A DNA stretch of 64,000 nucleotides from Planctomycetota bacterium (GCA_021776805.1 JAJFFD010000092.1:62001-126000), one strand, 5' to 3'; counted from the first letter of the stretch, positions 28,831 through 39,100 are shown. Translations and numbers: made by a program. Notes: generated from the letters alone by a model not told the origin.

Positions 28831-31572
28831 ATGGCCTGGCTATACAGGTCAGCCCGCATGTTTGAACGCTTCGTCCGGCTTGCGCAGGCGCGAAAGGCGC
28901 TAAAGACAGGCCAATTTGATCAGGCCATCCAGCACCTGGGAGATCCTCTCGTCCGTCGGCACCGCCGAGCAGAGGAGATTCGTGCTCAGGCACTGGCAGG
29001 CCTTCTCATGAGGGCCAAGAAGCGCGCGGGTGCAGGTGGCCTGTCAGCAGCCATTAGCGACATCGATGCGGTCTTGGCGACTCAGCCTGAATTCGACGGA
29101 GCTCAGAGTCTCAGGGCTGAACTCCTTGGGCAAATTGAGAGCGATGAGGAGAGGGTGAAGGAAGCTCGTAAGCTCTTGAAGGAAGCCCGGCTAATGGCTG
29201 AGGGTGGTGACCTGGAAGCAGCACTAACGATTTGCGGGGCCGCGGATCGAGCTCGTGCATTGCCAGTAGAGGAGGATGGACTTCGTAAGCTGATCGAAGG
29301 AAGGCGAGTCTCTGCACAGGACTTCTTCTCTCAGGCGGAGCAGGCAGCATCCGAAGGGGACATTGAGGTTGCGCAGAACCATCTCTGTCGTGCGCGCGCT
29401 ATTGACCGTGGGCTCAAGGGCTTGGACAAGCTTGCCAAGACGCTTGCGTCTCAGTTGGGAGAGGCCCTGGTCAAGGAAATGCGAAGGGTGAGTCGTTCTC
29501 AGGGTGGCGCCTCAGCGCTGGTGCTCGAGGCAAAGCGTCGTGCCGGTCTTCCCGAGCTTGCCCATGTCAGTAAATTGCAGTCCTATGTGGCGGAGCTTGC
29601 CTTGATTGAGGCAAAGCGAATTGTAGAGCACCTGAAGAATGGGGAGCTTGAGGCAGGGATCGCTGCATATCGAGCCCTCGATCCCGCAATTCAGCGTAGC
29701 GCTTCACTCGCTCAGTTGGGCGAGGCTGTGACAACACTTCAGGCAGCGCTTGACCTTGAAGCCAGCGGCAATTTCAGGCTGGCGGAGCAGAATTTCCAGG
29801 AGGTCGCCGACTCGCTGAGCGTGGGAAATCTGCGCAAGCAGGTGAGTAGGATGGCAAGTCAAGCCGAGGTCACAGAACGGCTTCTGGAGAAGGCGCGGAA
29901 GCTGGCTGCCGAGGGACAGTTGGTGGGGGCCAAAGAAGCACTTCTGGAGCTTCTCCAGAAATGGCCAGGTCATGAGTCTGCCCGACGTGAAATGGATCTT
30001 CTGGACCAGGGCGCAGTTGATAAGGAGCAGAGGCTCTCACAGGCGCGAGACCTAGCCAAGACCGGCCATTTGCGTCAAGCCTCCGCGATTTGTCTGACGC
30101 TGGCAGTGCCGGGGCCCTACGGGGATGAGTCACGGCTCTTGCTTAAGGATCTGCAGGCCCGGATGGACTTGGTGCGATCAGGTATGCAGCAGGTCTTGGG
30201 AGCGATTCACAATCGTGGGGCCTGCACCTTGGATGGGCTCAGCCACTGTTTGGGTCGATTGGGGGAGCTGCGCCGCATCCAGGTTGATGATGAAGAGTTG
30301 GAGTCTCTCGCAGATGCCATTGAGGCTGAAATCAAGGGTCTGGAGATTCTCACTGAGGCTCTGGACTCCCTTGAGAGCGATAAGGCAGCGGTGGTCGCGG
30401 AGCTTGCTGCACAGGTCGTGGCTCTTCAGCCCAAACTTGTGTCCGCTGATCGTCTCACCTCGCGGTCGCAAGACCTGGTTGGGCGCAGTCTGCTGAGAGC
30501 TGGGCAAGATCTCGCATCCGGGCGTTTGCGTTCGGTCCGCTCCTGGTTGTCTGCCGCGGGTCTTCTGGCTGGTGATACTCGAAGCATCGTTGACCAAATT
30601 GAGGTGCTCAATTGCCAACTCTCACTGCGCCAGGAGCGCGCTGAGGAACTGGCCGCCGCGGGCAGGAGTGCTATGAACAAGCGTGAGCTCGAGAATGCGG
30701 AGGGTCTGCTAGGGCGAGCCCGTGCGGAGTGGCTGGATGGGCCTGAGGTCCTTCGACTAGAAGGGGAACTGCGAAAGCTCCGGGGGCAAGTAGAAGAGGT
30801 ATCGGATGTAGAGGCGCTCGCCAGTGGGGCGGACTATGACGCTGCCCGTCGCAAATTGGGCAAAATGGGGCCGACCGAGAACCTGCTTCGCACTCGAATC
30901 TATGATTTGAAGAAGAACTTGGCAAAGGCTCAGGGGCTTGAAACTGCCTTCCTATTGCGAGTGGATGAGGGCGGTGAGTTCGTAGTGATGAGGGGCGAGT
31001 CCCTCACCGTTGGCAACGTTCGCGACGATACTTGCGATCTCCCGATCCTCGCGAATCTCGCTGGTCGACACGCGCGTGTAACCCGAAGCATGTCATTCCA
31101 TGGCGGAATGCAGGATCGAATCCTGAGCGAACGCGGTCCAATCGCTGTGCGAGGACGGGAAGTTTCCGAGCACCGTTTAAAGAGCGGGGACCGAGTTGCC
31201 TTAGGGACAGCCCTCGAGCTCGAGTACCGAATTCCTAGCAAGCGCTCTCTGACCGCGTCTCTCTCAATCCGAGGAGGCTTTCAGGTTTGCGGCACCGATA
31301 GGATCCTGCTCATGAAGGATCGAGGTCGCGATGGGCGAATTCTGATCGGGTCAGCGAAGGATTCTCATGCTCGAGTTCCGAATGCTGAAGGTGAGGTTGA
31401 GATCTTCGCGAGCAAGGATGGGCAGGTTCGCGTGCGCTACGAGGGGCAGGGAGAGATGGATGGTCGACCGTTCTCGGGAGAGCATCCCATCACGGCGGGG
31501 GCCACCGTGGTCTGCGGCAACATCACTTTCGTGCTGCAGCCCTGGTCAAGGGCTGATGCACAGGGATCCTGA
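28831..31572 (+). CDS. 913-aa helical/TPR-like protein with C-terminal FHA-like domains
   Basis: Long Ala/Leu/Glu-rich helical repeats; C-terminus LTVGNVRDDTCDLPILANLAGRHARVTR resembles an FHA domain. Confidence 0.65.
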   Translation: MAWLYRSARMFERFVRLAQARKALKTGQFDQAIQHLGDPLVRRHRRAEEIRAQALAGLLMRAKKRAGAGGLSAAISDIDAVLATQPEFDGAQSLRAELLGQIESDEERVKEARKLLKEARLMAEGGDLEAALTICGAADRARALPVEEDGLRKLIEGRRVSAQDFFSQAEQAASEGDIEVAQNHLCRARAIDRGLKGLDKLAKTLASQLGEALVKEMRRVSRSQGGASALVLEAKRRAGLPELAHVSKLQSYVAELALIEAKRIVEHLKNGELEAGIAAYRALDPAIQRSASLAQLGEAVTTLQAALDLEASGNFRLAEQNFQEVADSLSVGNLRKQVSRMASQAEVTERLLEKARKLAAEGQLVGAKEALLELLQKWPGHESARREMDLLDQGAVDKEQRLSQARDLAKTGHLRQASAICLTLAVPGPYGDESRLLLKDLQARMDLVRSGMQQVLGAIHNRGACTLDGLSHCLGRLGELRRIQVDDEELESLADAIEAEIKGLEILTEALDSLESDKAAVVAELAAQVVALQPKLVSADRLTSRSQDLVGRSLLRAGQDLASGRLRSVRSWLSAAGLLAGDTRSIVDQIEVLNCQLSLRQERAEELAAAGRSAMNKRELENAEGLLGRARAEWLDGPEVLRLEGELRKLRGQVEEVSDVEALASGADYDAARRKLGKMGPTENLLRTRIYDLKKNLAKAQGLETAFLLRVDEGGEFVVMRGESLTVGNVRDDTCDLPILANLAGRHARVTRSMSFHGGMQDRILSERGPIAVRGREVSEHRLKSGDRVALGTALELEYRIPSKRSLTASLSIRGGFQVCGTDRILLMKDRGRDGRILIGSAKDSHARVPNAEGEVEIFASKDGQVRVRYEGQGEMDGRPFSGEHPITAGATVVCGNITFVLQPWSRADAQGS

Positions 31573-31640
31573 GTGGTGGCAATCCCGAATAATCGGTCGA
31601 ATCGCCGGAACTGGAAGCAGACAGTCAGGGAGGACGTCCC

Positions 31641-32246
31641 ATGATCATTGCCGCCACCATACTCGCAGCCAGTTTGTTTCAGGACCCAATCGACTCACCG
31701 GCTTGGGCCCTGAATGCCACGGCAGCGGCTCCTGGCAGCATGGTTGTTTCCGGTATGCCGGAACTAACTCGCGCCGAAGCATCAGAATCGGCCTATGAGC
31801 AGGCTAAGCAGGAGTTGCGGCAGCACCTCGAAGAGAAAGGTGCCGCAGTGGTCTCAAGTGCCACATCGGTCTGGCTGCCAGCTTTTGTGGAGAGGAAAGT
31901 CCTTCGCAGTTGGTTGAATCGTGAACTCTCGCGGGCCATTGAGGTCCTTGACGAGGATCACATTGAGAGAGACCACGGCTACAGCAAGAGCTATCAATCT
32001 CGCCTTGTGATAAGGCGGGACGCGAATCGACTAGAGAAGAGCTTCGATCGACTTCGGCATCAAACAGCCAGACAGAGCGAGCAGTTTCTCTTCAAATGTG
32101 GAGGGACGGTGGTGTTTTGGGCCGTCTTGGCTTTGGTTTGTAGCTGGCTAGATCGTTTGACTCGTGGCTACATGACCACCAGACTCAGGTTCTTGTTTTC
32201 TGGTCTTGGGTTCAGCCTTCCCGCCCTCGCCTTTGCCCTCGTCTAA
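31641..32246 (+). CDS. exported/membrane protein of unknown function
   Basis: N-terminal hydrophobic segment, C-terminal TM segments, collinear with flanking genes. Confidence 0.6.
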   Translation: MIIAATILAASLFQDPIDSPAWALNATAAAPGSMVVSGMPELTRAEASESAYEQAKQELRQHLEEKGAAVVSSATSVWLPAFVERKVLRSWLNRELSRAIEVLDEDHIERDHGYSKSYQSRLVIRRDANRLEKSFDRLRHQTARQSEQFLFKCGGTVVFWAVLALVCSWLDRLTRGYMTTRLRFLFSGLGFSLPALAFALV

Positions 32247-32267
32247 AGGTCCTTCAATACCACCATC

Positions 32268-33548
32268 ATGGAAGCTGAGAGATTTGAGCCCAGCGAGGAA
32301 GCGGCGAGCCAGCCGATAGAGTGGGAAGCCTTCTACAAGAACTACCGAAAGCCAGGCTACATCCCTGGTTTTGAGATTGTCAACAAGCTGGGGGGTGGGG
32401 TCTTCGGGATCGTCTACAAGGCGCGGAAAGAATCGATCGGGAAGGACTACGCCATCAAGTTCCTTAAGGTCGACGATGAGGTCGTTCGGGATGCCGTAGT
32501 CCGGGAGCTCAATTCAGTCCGTTTCTTCGCCCAGGTAGATCACCCGAACCTGGTGTCGATAGAAGACAAGGGAGACGTCGACGGCATTCCCTTTATTGTG
32601 ATGAGCTATGCGGGGCAGACCACTCTTCGTAAGAAGCTGGATCTAGGCCCTCTCGACCGCGAAGAAGCATTGCGCTTGTTCATACAAGCAGCTCGGGGAG
32701 TGCAAGCTTTGCATGAGCACAGCTTGGTGCACTTCGACCTAAAGCCCGCCAACATCTTCTTGAAGGGAGAGATCGCCAGAGTCGGAGACTACGGTCTTTC
32801 GAAGCTCGTTTCCGAGTCCCGGAACTCTCTCTCTTTTGGGCGCGGCACTCCATACTACATGGCGCCTGAGATGCTAGAGCGCCGGGGTGATCAGCGAAGC
32901 GACATCTATTCGCTGGGCATCATTCTCTATGAATGCCTCCTCGGTGAGGTGCCATTCAAGGGGGACTCAGAGTGGGAAGTCCTCCGCAAGCACGAAGTCG
33001 AGTCGCCTGACTTCCCTGAGTCGATGGGCGGGGTAGAGCGCCGCGTGATTTCCAAGTGCCTCGCGAAAAAAGCTGAAGATCGGTACCAGTCCGTGAAGGA
33101 GCTGTTGCGGGACCTTCAAGCTCCGGCATCATTGGGGGAGAGCTTGGTGATCCCTCCCCGAGTAGGTGCCCGGGCAGCGGAGCCAGAGGCGCGGCTATTC
33201 TCCGGACCAGGCATGGAGTCCACAGAGCAGGCCTCATCGGGTGTGCCGTGGCAGGACTATCCAGAGGATGACGGTGTGCGTGGCATCGTCGGTGGCATGG
33301 TCCACATGGTCTTTAGGTTGTTCGAGCTAGTGATCTTCCTGGTCCTCATTCCCGTCCGCCTGTTGAGCACCTCCGCAGGCCAGATCTTGAAGTTTGTTCT
33401 GCAACTTCCCTTCCGGATCCTGGGTGTAACGGTCAAACTTGCTGGGTATCTAATGGTCGCGTTGGTGCTGCTGCTTTGCTTGGCAGGGGTTGTTGCCCTG
33501 TTTTCTGCAGCTGTGCCTGACGCAGGCATTGCTCTCATACCCAGGTGA
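32268..33548 (+). CDS. membrane-anchored Ser/Thr protein kinase (Hanks type)
   Basis: LGGGVFGIVYKAR, YAIKFLK, HFDLKPANIFL, GDYGLS, GTPYYMAPE; C-terminal TM. Confidence 0.95.
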   Translation: MEAERFEPSEEAASQPIEWEAFYKNYRKPGYIPGFEIVNKLGGGVFGIVYKARKESIGKDYAIKFLKVDDEVVRDAVVRELNSVRFFAQVDHPNLVSIEDKGDVDGIPFIVMSYAGQTTLRKKLDLGPLDREEALRLFIQAARGVQALHEHSLVHFDLKPANIFLKGEIARVGDYGLSKLVSESRNSLSFGRGTPYYMAPEMLERRGDQRSDIYSLGIILYECLLGEVPFKGDSEWEVLRKHEVESPDFPESMGGVERRVISKCLAKKAEDRYQSVKELLRDLQAPASLGESLVIPPRVGARAAEPEARLFSGPGMESTEQASSGVPWQDYPEDDGVRGIVGGMVHMVFRLFELVIFLVLIPVRLLSTSAGQILKFVLQLPFRILGVTVKLAGYLMVALVLLLCLAGVVALFSAAVPDAGIALIPR

Positions 33549-33549
33549 A

Positions 33550-34203
33550 ATGAGCCAAGAGCTCTCCGAGATTCAAGCCTTGCAGAACATGGAGCAGTCC
33601 GCCTGGGCTGATCTTCAGGACTCCTATTTCCGCAGGATCTACTTCTTCATCAAGCGGTACGTAAACAACCACCAAACCGCGGAAGACCTAACTCAAGACG
33701 TCTTCTTGGGTGCAGTGAAGGGAATTGGCCGATTTGATCCAGAGTACACTCTCGATCAGTTCTTGTTCGGAATCGCGAAGAACAGAATCATCGACCATTT
33801 CCGGAAGCACAAGATGCCCCTCATTCCACCGAAGAGCGAGAGTGATGCTGAGCGCAGCACGATCTGGCTCGAGAACATGGAGGAGAGCAAGGCGATCGAG
33901 CCGGGGGCGGGTGTTGTAGAGCAAGAGAACCTTGGTCGTCGCAAGAATGTGCTCGGGCGCATCTTGAAGAAGTTCGTTGGTGACCTTTGGGAGGCTGAAG
34001 AGTTCGAGAAGCTGATGATCCTCGAGTACCTCTTTGTCATCGGTGGCCGCAACAAGGATGCAGCCGTTAGGTTTGGAATTGAGGACGAGAAGGCGGTTGC
34101 GGGCATCAAGTTTCGTGCGATCGAGAAGCTTCGCGGGCTTGCGAGGCAAAGTGATCCGAACCACTCCCTGTTCGGCGGTCTTTGGAGACCAGGATCGAGG
34201 TGA
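33550..34203 (+). CDS. ECF-like RNA polymerase sigma-70 factor
   Basis: YFRRIYFFIKRYVNNHQTAEDLTQDVFLGAVKGIGRFDPEYTLDQFLFGIAKNRIIDHFRKHK; ATG two bases after kinase stop. Confidence 0.9.
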   Translation: MSQELSEIQALQNMEQSAWADLQDSYFRRIYFFIKRYVNNHQTAEDLTQDVFLGAVKGIGRFDPEYTLDQFLFGIAKNRIIDHFRKHKMPLIPPKSESDAERSTIWLENMEESKAIEPGAGVVEQENLGRRKNVLGRILKKFVGDLWEAEEFEKLMILEYLFVIGGRNKDAAVRFGIEDEKAVAGIKFRAIEKLRGLARQSDPNHSLFGGLWRPGSR

Positions 34204-34207
34204 GCTG

Positions 34208-34501
34208 ATGGACAAGGAAGAAGACTTGGCATTCACCGTTGCGACGGTTTGGCGGGACGAGAGAGTCTCTTGCCCTCACCCGGATATTCTTCGAGCCTTC
34301 CTCTCCGCGGCCCTGGGTGAGCAAGCCAGTGCCTTCGTGGAGTTTCACCTCAGCGAGAGTCAGTGCCCTTACTGCGCTGCCGTGCTTCAGGATCTAAAGG
34401 CTGCTGAAGAGGATGCGGGAAGGGAGCAGCTAGAGGATCTTCGGGATCGCCTGATGCGGTCAACCGTGGCGGAACTGAAGAAGGCTTCTGGCAATCAGTA
34501 G
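34208..34501 (+). CDS. small Cys/His protein, possible anti-sigma factor
   Basis: 97 aa SCPHPDILRAFLSAALGEQASAFVEFHLSESQCPYCAAVL (H-x5-C-x2-C); immediately after sigma gene. Confidence 0.65.
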   Translation: MDKEEDLAFTVATVWRDERVSCPHPDILRAFLSAALGEQASAFVEFHLSESQCPYCAAVLQDLKAAEEDAGREQLEDLRDRLMRSTVAELKKASGNQ

Positions 34502-34642
34502 GCCATCTGCCGCTCTCACGGGGCGCTGTGCGGAAGTGCACGGTCACCTTGGCCCTGGAAAATCTTTTGCGCCTGTTCCCGCAAAGTGAGCTGTGTGGGG
34601 CCGCTGGGAGGTCCCCGACAACGACCTCAACGGAGAATACAG

Positions 34643-35479
34643 ATGTTCAAACTCATCAAGTGGATCGGAATTGGCACGGTCGGCGCAGCTACCGCCGGCT
34701 ACTTCCTCTTTGGCAGCAACACCCTTAGCTATGTGGATACGGCATTCAGCTCGATTCGAGATGAGATCAATGGCAGCATCCCCATCGAGTTCGAGTTGAA
34801 GCGGGCGTCTAAGCTCGTCAAGGACATCGATCCACAAGTTCGCAAGGGGCATAGGCAGTTGATTCAAGCGGAAGTCGAGCTCGAGAAATTGCAGAAGGAC
34901 GTTGCCTACCTTCGCGAGAGCGTGCAGAAGAGCGAGAAGCGACTCAAGGCCGCTTCTGCTGCGATTGATAGAGGTGAGGCCTCATATCAACTCGCGGACT
35001 GGCGTGAGCACCAGCGGCTTGAGTATCACCTCGAGCGCACCTTCGAGAAGCACCAGAACAACGAAGAGATGCTCAAGAGCAAGACTGCGTTGATCGAGCG
35101 GCAGAGCAAGGTCGTTACAGCTGCTCGGCAACACCTCGGTGCAATCAAGAAGCAAAAGAGCTATCTCGTAGACATGATTGCTGACCTGAGAACCCAAAAG
35201 GCTCAGTTGGACACGCTGCAGGCAAGTTCAAGGACCATCAGCTTTGATGATCCGGACACCGCCCTGGGTCAAGCCAAGGAATCCTTGGCGAAGCTGAAGG
35301 AACGTCTGGATGTTGCGCAGCGGTGTCTGGAAGAGGAGATGTTCTTTGACGGCGCAAGCGAGTTCAAGCCTTCCGGCAGGGACATCGCGGCCGAGATTCA
35401 GGACTATTTCTCTGAACAGGGCGCAGGCAATAGAGCGGTGACCATCGAAATGGGTGACAAGCTCAGTCAGGTCCGCTGA
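34643..35479 (+). CDS. single-TM coiled-coil protein
   Basis: TM WIGIGTVGAATAGYFLF followed by long heptad-rich coiled coil; ORF opens at 34586. Confidence 0.7.
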   Translation: MFKLIKWIGIGTVGAATAGYFLFGSNTLSYVDTAFSSIRDEINGSIPIEFELKRASKLVKDIDPQVRKGHRQLIQAEVELEKLQKDVAYLRESVQKSEKRLKAASAAIDRGEASYQLADWREHQRLEYHLERTFEKHQNNEEMLKSKTALIERQSKVVTAARQHLGAIKKQKSYLVDMIADLRTQKAQLDTLQASSRTISFDDPDTALGQAKESLAKLKERLDVAQRCLEEEMFFDGASEFKPSGRDIAAEIQDYFSEQGAGNRAVTIEMGDKLSQVR

Positions 35480-35500
35480 GGTCCACACTCCAGCGGCTCA

Positions 35501-35536
35501 AAGAGGTGACCGGTCTTATGGCTGGTCACCTCTTTA
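35501..35536. terminator. strong hairpin between convergent genes
   Basis: AAGAGGTGACCGG-tcttatgg-CTGGTCACCTCTT, 13-bp stem with one wobble. Confidence 0.7.
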
Positions 35537-35547
35537 CGTTTCTAGTC

Positions 35548-36186
35548 TCAGGACTCAATCTCGAGTTGCTGGATAGCATCGATTCTCCAGAAACGGCCGA
35601 CTTCAACCCGTAGAAGGTCTCGTGGGCTCAGTTCCTCGATCTCCATCCCGTCCAGTTTCACATCGATTGCTGTCCCGGTATCGGTTGGCGGTGAAATCTG
35701 AACGAAGTCTTCGATTGAGCGAACGTAGCGACCAGCTTCTAGGGGCTCACCAAAGCCGGGAACTTGGTAGGTAGCCTTGATGTAGTCCTGGCGGTGGAGT
35801 GAGATTCGGTAGACTTGTCCAGCGATCACCAGATCAAAGGAGTGGAACCTCACTCCACGTGCGGTTGAGTTTGTAATCTCAGCGCTGCTCAGTAGATGCA
35901 GGTAGCCATAGGCTTCGGTGAGCTTGCGCCATGCGAGTTCGAACTCGAGGGCTCCCAGCAGTCCCTCCCTCTCCTTGAACTCTTCGGAGAGAGATAGGTA
36001 CATTTGGCGGCTATCATCTCTTCTCAGAGCCTCCAGGAAGGTGGCAAGAGCATCTTCCGGTGAGGCGTATGACTTGGCAATCCAAGGGCTCTTGTCGGGC
36101 CCACAGAAGAACTGGGCAAGGGAGCAGCAACCGGGAGTGACTGAGAGGATTGCTGAGGCTAGGAAACAGCGTTGCCAACGGGACAT
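35548..36186 (-). CDS. putative lipoprotein of unknown function
   Basis: Signal peptide with TPGC lipobox-like motif (MSRWQRCFLASAILSVTPGC). Confidence 0.6.
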   Translation of the reverse strand: MSRWQRCFLASAILSVTPGCCSLAQFFCGPDKSPWIAKSYASPEDALATFLEALRRDDSRQMYLSLSEEFKEREGLLGALEFELAWRKLTEAYGYLHLLSSAEITNSTARGVRFHSFDLVIAGQVYRISLHRQDYIKATYQVPGFGEPLEAGRYVRSIEDFVQISPPTDTGTAIDVKLDGMEIEELSPRDLLRVEVGRFWRIDAIQQLEIES

Positions 36187-36326
36187 GAGTAGGTCCAGAG
36201 AGGGTTGCTCGAATCCGGGAGGCTATACTCCATAGTTCCGTTGCACAAACCTCATCGCGTGATGTGCCTCGAATCGAACAATCCCTGCTAGCCCCCTCAG
36301 CTAACTGACCTTCAATTGAGAGTCCT

Positions 36327-37445
36327 ATGAAGCCAAGAAACCCTGCAAGTCTGGTAATGATCGCCTTGGCGCTGGCCCTGGCTCCTGACACCCCTGCGCA
36401 AGATGCCAGGCCTACGAATGAGGATACTAGTTGGTTTGAAAAGAGCTATGTGGATGCAGGGTCGTACATGGAAGGCGAGACTGCCAAGAGTGAGTTTCAC
36501 TTCAAGAATCCCCGGGACGTTCAGCACTTCATTCAGCAGATGGTGCCAAACTGCCAGTGCTCGAAGGCCGTGGTCAGGGTTGGAGGCCGTCAGTACACCG
36601 TAGAAGATGAGCCTGTTAAGGGCGCGATGTATGAACTCTTGGAGTCAGACGGTCAGGAGCTCAAGAAGCGGATAGACCAGATTCCGATTGGAGCTGGAGA
36701 AGAGGGTGTCGTGCAGGTCTATATGGATCTGCGAGGTGTGAAGGGAGTCAAGGAAGCTGCAGTTATGGTTCGCACCAGTGACAACGTTGCTCCAGTCTCG
36801 AACCTTCGAACTAGGGCTCGGTCCATGCAGTTCTTCAACGTCCTTCCGCAGGAAGTCAATCTCAACAAGATGAATTGGCAGGACAAGCGTGAGTTCACTT
36901 GCAAGCTCTCGTCGTCGGTAAAGGAAGACTTCGAGATTACCGGGCATGAGCCGCTGCCAGAGAGCATGGAGATCGAATACAAGAAGGAGATGCAAGGTGG
37001 CAAGGCTCTCTGGACGCTGAAGGGCACCTACGGGCCTGGGGCTAACCACCGCAATGGTGGAGGTGAAATCACCTTGAATACCAACATCGAAGGGAAGCAG
37101 ATCAAGGTTCGGGTGATCGCCTTTGTCGAGGGTCCGTTGAAGATAACGCCCGGCTCCTTCATTCCCTTTGGCATGATTCGTAAGGGCAAGGGAGCGAGCA
37201 AGGAGATTGTCATCGAGTCCACGAATGACTTTGAGCTGGCCTTTGAGGACGTTCGAATCACTGGTCTCACTGTGCCCGACGAGTTTGTGACTGTGCGTCA
37301 AGAGAAGTTTGGGAAGGCTCTGAGGCTAATCCTGGATATCTCACCAGATGCGCCTCGGAAGTTGATTCGAGGTGACTTGGTGGTGAAGTTGAATCACCCC
37401 GCTGCAAGAACGCAGGAGTTCCAATTCAACGGATTTGTGCGTTGA
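36327..37445 (+). CDS. exported DUF1573-type protein
   Basis: Signal peptide, TAKSEFHFKNPRD...VPNCQCSKA, repeated Ig-like strands. Confidence 0.65.
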   Translation: MKPRNPASLVMIALALALAPDTPAQDARPTNEDTSWFEKSYVDAGSYMEGETAKSEFHFKNPRDVQHFIQQMVPNCQCSKAVVRVGGRQYTVEDEPVKGAMYELLESDGQELKKRIDQIPIGAGEEGVVQVYMDLRGVKGVKEAAVMVRTSDNVAPVSNLRTRARSMQFFNVLPQEVNLNKMNWQDKREFTCKLSSSVKEDFEITGHEPLPESMEIEYKKEMQGGKALWTLKGTYGPGANHRNGGGEITLNTNIEGKQIKVRVIAFVEGPLKITPGSFIPFGMIRKGKGASKEIVIESTNDFELAFEDVRITGLTVPDEFVTVRQEKFGKALRLILDISPDAPRKLIRGDLVVKLNHPAARTQEFQFNGFVR

Positions 37446-39100
37446 CCAAACGTCCGAGTCTCGAAGAGCTCGTTATCAGTGAAGGATTGCTCTCCGAGGA
37501 GGAACTCGGCAAGGCGCGAGCCTATGGGCAGGGTCGGGGGCTTCAGCTGGAAAAGGCGATTTCCGCACTTCAACTCGCCTCCGAAAAGGATGTCTATAAG
37601 CTCCTCGCACAAGCGGCAGGGATGCGCTTCGTGGATCTTGAGAAGTCAAAGCCGCCCGCGTCCATGCTGGAGCGAATCCCGCTGGAACAGATTGAACAGA
37701 ACGGGGCCCTGCCAGTGGCTGAGAAGGCAGGCGCACTGTGGGTTGCTATAGATGATCCACTGAAGACCTACGTCGCGGACAACTTGGGCTTCGTGGCCGG
37801 ATGTGAGGTGCGCTGTGTGCTAGCTGGACCGAAGGCTCTGAAGCGACAACTCAGGAGAGTTCTCGGCGACAGTTCTACGGACACGAAGAAGAGTCGAGGA
37901 GCGGTACCCGCTGGAGCTGCAAGTGATGATCCCGATGCGCCGATCATTCGTTTGGTTGAGCGAACCATCGCTGAAGCCGTTCTCAGTAGAGCAAGCGATA
38001 TACACATCGAGCCCTTCGAGGGGCGAATTCGAGTCAGGAATCGAATCGATGGTGTTCTCCGAGAAAAGGCCGTGCTGGACGATGCCCTGCACGGAGCTCT
38101 GATCTCGCGCCTGAAGATCATGGCCTCTCTGGATATCGCAGAAAAGCGGAAGCCTCAAGATGGTCGCATCGAGATGAGGGTGGATGATCGCGCAATCGAT
38201 ATTCGGACATCCTTGCTACCCAGCAACCATGGCGAGTCAGTCGTCATGCGCCTTCTCGACAAGGAGAAGAACCTACTTTCCCTGGAGGCCCTCGGATTTG
38301 CTGGTGAAGACAGGGCGCGCTTTGACAATCTCATCAAGCGTCCCAATGGCATCGTGCTGGTTACTGGCCCGACCGGGTCTGGCAAGACGACCACCCTGTA
38401 TGCGGCGCTAAGCCAGTTGAATCGACCGGATACCAAGATCATTACTGCTGAGGATCCTGTTGAGTTCAACATCCCGGGAATCAACCAGTGTCAGGTCAAG
38501 TCTCGAATTGGCTTGAGCTTCGCCAAGATCCTCCGCGCCATGCTCCGGCAGGCTCCAAACATCATCTTGGTCGGGGAGATTCGTGACAAGGAAGCGGCTG
38601 AAATTGCCATTCAGGCAGCGCTGACCGGGCACCTGGTCTTTTCAACTCTCCACACAAACGATGCTCCTTCTGCGATCACTCGACTTTCCGATATGGGCAT
38701 CAAACCGTTTCTCGTATCCGCGGCGATTCAAGCGGTTATGGCACAGAGACTGGTCCGCGTGCTCTGCCAGGAGTGCAAGCAGGAATACCAACCTGGACAG
38801 ACAGAGGCCAGGGCTCTTGGCCTTGAGATGAGTCGCTTGGACGGAGTGAGTCTATATCAAGCGCGGGGCTGTGATGCCTGTGAACAGAGCGGCTATCGAG
38901 GCCGCCTGGGTGTATTCGAGCTCATGGTTATGGATGCCCAATTACGTGAAATGACTTTCAAGGGCGAGCCGTTGCGGGTGATGCGTGAGTATGCCCGCAA
39001 TTCCGCTGGGATGCGTACCTTGGCTGAAGACGGAGTTCGCAAGGTGCTTGATGGATTGATATCAGTGGATGAGTTGTTGCGCGTGACTGCTGCCGTCTGA
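37442..39100 (+). CDS. type II secretion/type IV pilus assembly ATPase (GspE/PilB family)
   Basis: N-terminal MshEN-like domain, GPTGSGKTTTLYA, Zn motif CQECKQEY...CDACEQSGY. Confidence 0.93.
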   Translation: MTKRPSLEELVISEGLLSEEELGKARAYGQGRGLQLEKAISALQLASEKDVYKLLAQAAGMRFVDLEKSKPPASMLERIPLEQIEQNGALPVAEKAGALWVAIDDPLKTYVADNLGFVAGCEVRCVLAGPKALKRQLRRVLGDSSTDTKKSRGAVPAGAASDDPDAPIIRLVERTIAEAVLSRASDIHIEPFEGRIRVRNRIDGVLREKAVLDDALHGALISRLKIMASLDIAEKRKPQDGRIEMRVDDRAIDIRTSLLPSNHGESVVMRLLDKEKNLLSLEALGFAGEDRARFDNLIKRPNGIVLVTGPTGSGKTTTLYAALSQLNRPDTKIITAEDPVEFNIPGINQCQVKSRIGLSFAKILRAMLRQAPNIILVGEIRDKEAAEIAIQAALTGHLVFSTLHTNDAPSAITRLSDMGIKPFLVSAAIQAVMAQRLVRVLCQECKQEYQPGQTEARALGLEMSRLDGVSLYQARGCDACEQSGYRGRLGVFELMVMDAQLREMTFKGEPLRVMREYARNSAGMRTLAEDGVRKVLDGLISVDELLRVTAAV

